Assembly (NCBI GenBank): GCA_942159475.1
Contig: OW804097.1
Coordinates: 59,106,986 to 59,170,985, forward strand
DNA from: Sthenelais limicola
Lineage: Eukaryota; Annelida; Polychaeta; Phyllodocida; Sigalionidae
Direction: 5' to 3'
Length of the DNA stretch: 64,000 nt
How positions within the stretch are numbered: position 1 is the stretch's first letter; each line of letters begins with the position of its first letter. The notes under the pieces are model-generated. The model was not told the DNA's origin and did no database searches. It saw only the letters and a list, made by a program, of their open reading frames with translations. This document shows positions 57,934-64,000 of the stretch, one piece after another. The translations under genes and the position numbers were made by a program.

Positions 57934-59487
57934 CTATAAATGGGAACAATATCTAGATACATAACGCAAACATAAACTGAACATACCAAAACAAAATGTC
58001 CAAATAAAAGGGGTTTTTGGTATAATAAATTGGGGGGGGGGGCAATGATAATACAAACAAAAAGCAAACAGTTCAATTTTATTGAGTGCACAAACAATTA
58101 TGATTGGATACATCAATTGCATGCAGGGAAAACAAAAAAGGGTACATACAGGCCACATGACCAACACTCTAATGGTGATACTAAAGGGTAGCTGCACTGA
58201 TCCTCTTTCCCTCTGCGGCCATTGGGGTCTCATTTTGTGATTGGTACAGTACCCATATCATGAGGTACAGTACCCAGTTAATAAGGTACAGTACCCAGAA
58301 TATAGATAGGATGGGGGAATCTAAGCTAACAACCGCAGAGGGAAAAGGCTCAGTGGACTAACCCCTTGACTATATTCTACATTGGAATTCACAAACACAA
58401 CAAACGCAAAGAAGTGAGGAAGTTGTCTGCAGCGATCGTAACGTACGAGAAATATACAATCGTAAAAGAGACAATTTCCTGTAAGTTCTTGTAAAACACT
58501 GGTGACATATTGTATATATTTTCTATTCAATTATGTATCGATGTTGCTGTATCTCAGTTGTACACATAAGGATACCTGTAACATTCTCTCTACAGGGTAA
58601 TATGCATGTTTTACCCAAGGAAAACCCAAAACTGTACTGTAGGAACCACCTACTCTCACCTTTATGTTTAAGCCATGTATGTTTAAAACTAGACAGGATC
58701 TATCATCTATCACCACCCATAAACCTCAATCCTCTGACTCATCATTTTTCAATTTCATCACCCATTCGATGTTAAAATATAAAGGTAGTAGCCAAGATAC
58801 TGGTATCACTACCAGTTTCTTCAACATACTCCTTAAAGCCCTAATACTGAACACGAAAGGGGCTGTTAAGTAATGGTCTAGGAACATCTATGAGTGAATA
58901 TAGCAACACGTCTGATCTGTTGGAGATCTTTCATCGAAGTGGTTTATTGGTAGAGTATAGTATCCTTGTACAATGATCAGTGATGTGTATACGGTCTGTT
59001 ACTGATTAGAATATTATATAACCTATAGTTGTATCCTGTGACATTAGCATAATTAGTGATTTTGGAAATATGATAATAATAATCAATGCAATGACGAAGT
59101 GATTATGTTTATTGCTTTAAAAAAATGTACGATCGGCAGAAAGGGACTTGTAAACATCCTACATATAAGAGAGCCGCCCTCTTCTGACAGTCAGACTGAC
59201 TGAATAAATGTTTCTTAATTTCAATCTTTAATGTCAATTATAAATTAACACCACTGAAGATGGCTCATTGCTTATTTCTTCTTCATCATCATCACCATCA
59301 TTAAGGGAATAAACTGTAGGATATACTTATAATTAAGCTGGACAATATCATGTAATCGAGGGTCGAGATATTACCCATAGACAAGGAGGACAGGAACTTG
59401 TTAGTTGGTTGTGGTTTGTATTTATTGGGTTCCAACGTTTCGGCCAACATGCGGCCTTTTCAATATTATGTAATGTTGCATAACAAA

Positions 59488-59618
59488 CAAATGAATGTCC
59501 TCCATTTCGGACAGTAATCAAGCCTTAATTGATATTAGTAACACACTCAGGATCGCCCCTGACATTATCAACAACCCGTGCCTTGTCCCAAATGTCAGCC
59601 ACTAATCCTTTAATGATA
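59488..59618 (+). repeat. Family E element, diverged
   Basis: AATGTCCTCCATTTCGGACA to CAGCCACTAATCCTTTAATG. Confidence 0.55.
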
Positions 59619-60353
59619 TAGTGGAGGTCACTGTCATGATCAATAGGACATCCATAAACCCGCTGGAAATAGCTACATTATATTTACTTGAAACTGGTTA
59701 TACATTTCTATAACTTTCTTTGAGAGTTATCATCATTAGAAAAAGAAATATGGTAAATATCTTCTCAAGGTAACAGAGAAAGATACAGGAACCATATCCT
59801 CACTCCTCATACCAAAGAAATGTAAAATGAAAAGGCTGGAAACACCATTTCATTTCATTCTCTCATTAATTCCAAACTCTATTCTATATTTTTCTTTTTA
59901 TTTATCATATAACGACTATATAACACATGTAATCACAACCTAATCCAGTAGCAGAGTTTAAATGTGCCCCCACATAGATATTAAGGACATAATTATCAAC
60001 TCAGCTTAGGAATAACTATGACACATTCTTTTAGTAAAACGACTAAATATTTCATAAGATCTATAGATACCTGTGGATAGAAATATTGAATATTTCTATA
60101 TAATCAACAATTATATCTATAGCACTGACGTACATCGCTTCAAGCAATGCATCTCGCCATCAGTGTACTACGTCACGCTATTTTTTTTGCTAATAGTTGC
60201 CATGTGCTATAAAACACATCGCAGATCGCTGACGGATAGGAATACCATTGTCAGATGCTCACTGCCTACACCTGACTGCTAAATCCACCTATACAAATTT
60301 GAAAGTGATTAATCAATAGCTATCCGCCTGCAACAATATAGGGCGCTGTATAA

Positions 60354-60577
60354 GGGTCAGACTGCCAGGAAATTACAATCTACAGCTCTACATATTTAGT
60401 AAAGTCTCTTAAATAAGGCTGAACTTGGTATATCAATGGTCAATACTTGGTATATCTGGATATTATAATCTGTTTGGTTGTACTGAACGGTGTTTGAACC
60501 CCTTTTTTATCTTCAATTTGGGTTATTTGAGAGGTTTGGTGAAGGCGAATTGTACATTTTCTGACGACCTGAGTCAT
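60354..60577 (-). mobile_element. Family A MITE, full length
   Basis: GGGTCAGACTGCCAGGAAAT to GGCGAATTGTACATTTTCTG then ACGACCTGA. Confidence 0.75.
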
Positions 60578-60732
60578 AGGTGTTCAGCAGCTATTCATAT
60601 AGAAGCTGGCGAGGGCTAACAAGGCACATGTATGGGGCATCAATACACTACCGCCTACAGCCCAGTATCGATAGCTACACCAAACATTCCCATGAATGGA
60701 CGAGAAGGTGCTGCATCGGCTCTATATGTGGG

Positions 60733-61272
60733 GGTGAAGTCGTCAGAAAATGTACAATTGGTCTTCAGCGATCCTCTCAAAAATGCCCAAATTTATGAAG
60801 AAAAAGCGGAGAAAAAAACAGTCCAATATACCGAGCAGATTGTTTGTATCAAAGCAATACGAAATATACTCATACATATATACCTTGTATTGACTCTTTT
60901 CCAGTCTAGTATGGCAGGTCGGGAAATGTACAATTCGCCTTCACCAATCATCTCAAATAACCCAAATTTAAGACAAAAATAAATTTCAAAATACATTTAA
61001 ACATAACCGGACAGATTACATCTGAGATCAATATATGGGTCTAGACGTCAGAAAATGTATAATTCGCCTTCAGAAAATCTGTCAAATAGCACAAATTTAA
61101 GACAGAAAAGTGGTTCTAGATTCAGTTCAACATCATGTTCAACACATAGCTTGAATCCAGGCAATACCAAATATACTGGGATATATCTAGTATTTATCAT
61201 TTTTCAGCCTAATTTAGCAGAATTTACTAAATGTGTAGAAGTGCAGATTGTACATTTTCTGAAAATCTGACC
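60733..61272 (+). mobile_element. Three family A MITEs in a head-to-tail cluster
   Basis: Copies at about 60733-60917, 60918-61032 and 61035-61272, all the same way round. The first two lack parts of their right ends; the third is complete and is flanked by TA on the left and TA on the right. Confidence 0.75.
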
Positions 61273-61532
61273 CATAATTATATATATGCTTGTAGCCCTC
61301 ACCCTTCACCCCCGCCCTCACCCCACGCCTCCCCTCAGCCCCCTAGCCACCACCCTCACATAGAACAACTTCTGCAAGTCTATTCAGAAGCTGGGGCGAC
61401 TGAAGTTGCACATGAGAAGCCGTAGGTTTACATGGAGGGGCGGTGCATTTGGCTGCATGTTGTCTAGCAGTAGTAGTATATGGAAATGCAGCACAGCCGC
61501 GGGCGCCACGTTAAGTCCACCAACACTACAGA

Positions 61533-61762
61533 ATGGGTCAAGTCGTCAGAAAATGTACAATTAGCTTCATAAATTCTCTCAAACAATCCAATTTTGGAGA
61601 AGGAATGAGTTTCCAAATAATGCTCAAGATAGACGAGCTGATTCTCCGAAGCCACAGAGTACAAAATATCCTCAGATATTACCAAGTATTCATCATTAAT
61701 TAGTTATATTTAGCAGAATATACTAAATATCTAAAGCTGCCAGGCTGTGTCTTACATTTTCT
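61533..61762 (+). mobile_element. Family A MITE
   Basis: TGGGTCAAGTCGTCAGAAAA to CTGTGTCTTACATTTTCT. Right end decayed. Confidence 0.75.
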
Positions 61763-61763
61763 A

Positions 61764-61988
61764 TCTCAGAAAATGTACAATTGGCAGCGTTAAGTATTAA
61801 TTAAATTCTGCTAAATTGGACTGAAAATGATTTACTGGGTACATCTGGGTATAATTGGTATTGCCTTGATTCGAACAATCTGTTCAATTATGTTGAACTG
61901 TATCTTGAACCTCCTATCTGTCTTAAATTGGGCTAATTTCAGAGTATTGGTGCAGGCGAATTGTGCATTTTCTGACGATTTCACCCAC
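61764..61988 (-). mobile_element. Family A MITE
   Basis: CTCAGAAAATGTACAATTGG to GTGCATTTTCTGACGATTTC then ACCCA. It directly abuts the previous copy in opposite orientation, together a 455-bp inverted pair. Confidence 0.75.
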
Positions 61989-62454
61989 ATTATATACAAC
62001 GCAGCCTCATGAACCATGCGTTATGGCACACACGTATGAACTGCTGCCACCGTATTATCAACAATAAGCAAGAAATACGGCTTTTCTTCACAACCACGCC
62101 ATGATTTGAAGCTCCAGAGATCTGTCAGATGTAGGGAAAGATGGGATTGGAGGAATGAAGGCCACAGAGAGCTTTTAATTCTTTACTGCACTCTCAACCT
62201 CAAAGAACGTACCCTAGGGTAAACTAATGCAGTCCAAATGGACTTGCTGATTCGATAACGTGCCAGCGGGTATGCACAAAATGATCATAATTCATCCGCG
62301 TCTCTTCAGAACTCAAGCAAGGTAAACATTAGGCTTGTTTTCAGTCTCTACAAAAGAGCAAGAATTCGCTGCTTATATTCATAGTCATTTCTACGCAGAC
62401 CCCAATGCAGATCTAAGTGCGAATTCTCATCGACATGGTCTTCATCTCTTATTG

Positions 62455-62815
62455 AATAGGGGGATTTGCATGTCCACCATTTTGAATCTAGATTCGCTTG
62501 TGGAAGTTGTATGTCAGTGCAAAATCTATAGAAAACATGCCATGTTCACCATGGGATATCTATCAGTGCTCTAATATCAATATCCATGTGTTATACAAGT
62601 TTCCATAGAACAATCCTCCATCTTTCCCATACATCTTTCCCATACATTTGGTCTTTATAAATCATTTACACAAGCTATATGATAGAGGTGAATTTCCTTT
62701 TGGCAATTTTCATCCCAAATATGTGTATACATGTATACAAAGGCCTACTCTGAATCAACCCCAGCATGCACTGCAATACACATGAGCAGTGGCACATACA
62801 AATCCCCTATTGAAA
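62455..62815 (-). mobile_element. Family C element, full length
   Basis: AATAGGGGGATTTGCATG at the left, ACATACAAATCCCCTATTG at the right. Interior ATGTCAGTGCAAAATC and CCAGCATGCACTGCAATAC. Confidence 0.8.
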
Positions 62816-63817
62816 CTCGATACAGTATTGATGGTGCATCGATTATTTGGCCCTGCATATGGGGTATGAGTAGACTTCAAAGGACTAAGCGCCAGGGTGC
62901 GAGGGGGCCACCCACTCAGGCACCTTAAATCAATAATGAATGAAACAAGGCTTGAGGAGGAATTAAGTTCGGCTCTTACAGAAATTGTTTTACCACCCCC
63001 GGTAAGAACTTGGCTTCTGGTCGTGTTGTTGTCCCAAGAAAGAGCATCAAGCTATGAACTATATGTGACCTGCTCTGCGATTATGGGTCTTAAAGGTTGC
63101 TACTTTGATAGCCCTAGGGGCATTATTTAACAGGAAAACAGTTAAAAACACAAAATTTACTCAAAAAAACATTGAAAATCAAATTTTTCACAGATTATAG
63201 CGTGGCGGAAAACTTTGGAGAAAATTTTGTTATTGTTGCCATGGTAACCACAAATTCAATGGAACGTCCAATAAAGAATCGAAGATACAATTTTCTACAA
63301 AAAAATACATTTCATCAATGTACATATAGTGGACGGGCACTCATGCAGAGCTGGTATTAGTCCGGTATTTTCTAGTTTCCATGGAAACCTATATGCCATC
63401 AAATTGTTTCAAATTTAAATAAAGTCAAAAGAGAATTTTCTGATGATTAAGATACGGTACTGAAAACAGATTTTAATTACTTAAATTTTCAGAAAAATGG
63501 CAATATATTATTCAATTTATTGAAAATGATGCGCATTTTGAAATCATATAAGGGTTTAACTAAAGTTAATCAATCTGGGCCGACGAGAATTGTATTGATT
63601 TTATCGATACTACAAACTCAGAGATTATATATATGAACTTGTACGTCATGAAATATTTCTTTGTATTCATATAACTGTGATAATAGTAAATCCCTTTCAG
63701 TCATTGAGGAAAGTGATACAATCACTCATTTCCTTTGTAAGGCAGATAAAGCTGGCTTGAAACCCTCCCATTAAGCTGGAATATGCCTCCTTATCACAAT
63801 CCAGCATTGAATGAAAC

Positions 63818-63950
63818 ATTTCATTCAAATTCAACCGAACAGATTCAACCGAACGAACTCAGATATACCTGGTATTTATCGTTTTTCAGTCTAATTTAGC
63901 AGAATTGACTAAAAGTGTAGAGCTGCTGATTGTACATTTGACGACGCCCA
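63818..63950 (+). mobile_element. Family A MITE, left part missing
   Basis: Begins CATTCAAATTCAACCGAAC and ends GTAGAGCTGCTGATTGTACA then TTTGACGACGCCCAG. Confidence 0.7.
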
Positions 63951-64000
63951 GATGGCCTGAATAGCCATAGCAAAACAACATAGCTTAATAAACATGGGCT

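Larger units (their letters stand above)
49931..64000 (-). other. DGK 5' intron or upstream flank
   Basis: No exon recognised with confidence. Contents: a direct repeat pair (50.4 and 50.9 kb), AAATA and GA simple repeats, families A, B, C, E and G. 51080-53220, 56520-57090, 57935-59480 and 62990-63810 show nothing I can support. Confidence 0.55.

Noticed and set aside
1..64000. tRNA or rRNA genes
   Set aside because: I looked for typical A/B-box and acceptor-stem patterns and conserved rRNA words and saw none that I could support by eye; a covariance-model scan would settle it.

Overview
The window is metazoan nuclear DNA: AT-rich, intron-rich and packed with short inverted-repeat transposons. 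It most resembles a marine invertebrate such as a lophotrochozoan or invertebrate deuterostome; the sequence does not let me name the species. No bacterial gene organisation, operon or CRISPR array is present.

The host gene is a type IV diacylglycerol kinase, the common counterpart of vertebrate DGKZ and DGKI and fly rdgA. It runs on the minus strand from at least 49.93 kb down to 1.42 kb. Twelve coding exons are recognisable, and their phases join without conflict: N-terminal linker (49.9 kb), C1a (48.0, 41.4, 34.7 kb), C1b (33.0, 16.5, 15.6 kb), basic MARCKS-like stretch plus start of the catalytic domain (12.5 kb), catalytic core (11.9 and 11.0 kb), then two alternative copies of the exon that opens the accessory domain (2.4 and 1.5 kb). 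The promoter and 5' exons, and the remainder of the accessory domain with the C-terminus, lie outside the window or are unrecognised. A weak upstream exon candidate sits at 57.9 kb.

The two copies at 2.4 and 1.5 kb share phases and most of their last 26 residues but differ in the preceding linker. Joining both gives an immediate stop codon, so they look like mutually exclusive exons. The intron after the exon at 15.5 kb appears to use a GC donor.

The intron just upstream of the duplicated exons carries a complete, young-looking tyrosine-recombinase retrotransposon of Ngaro type (4297-9858, plus strand, antisense to the kinase). It has the split direct repeat order A1-ORFs-B1-A2-B2, a gag-like ORF, an RT/RNase H ORF and a tyrosine recombinase ORF, all open with catalytic residues present. 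The gag and pol frames overlap at an A AAA AAC heptamer in the correct phase, followed by a 7-nt spacer and a possible stem, which points to -1 programmed frameshifting.

Most remaining DNA is intron or 5' flank filled with repeats. Family A is a ~240-bp inverted-repeat element present in over 20 full or partial copies. Families B, C, E, F, G and H are other inverted-repeat elements, often nested in one another. There are also minisatellites (49-bp and 34-bp units), GA-rich simple sequence, and one LINE reverse transcriptase remnant.
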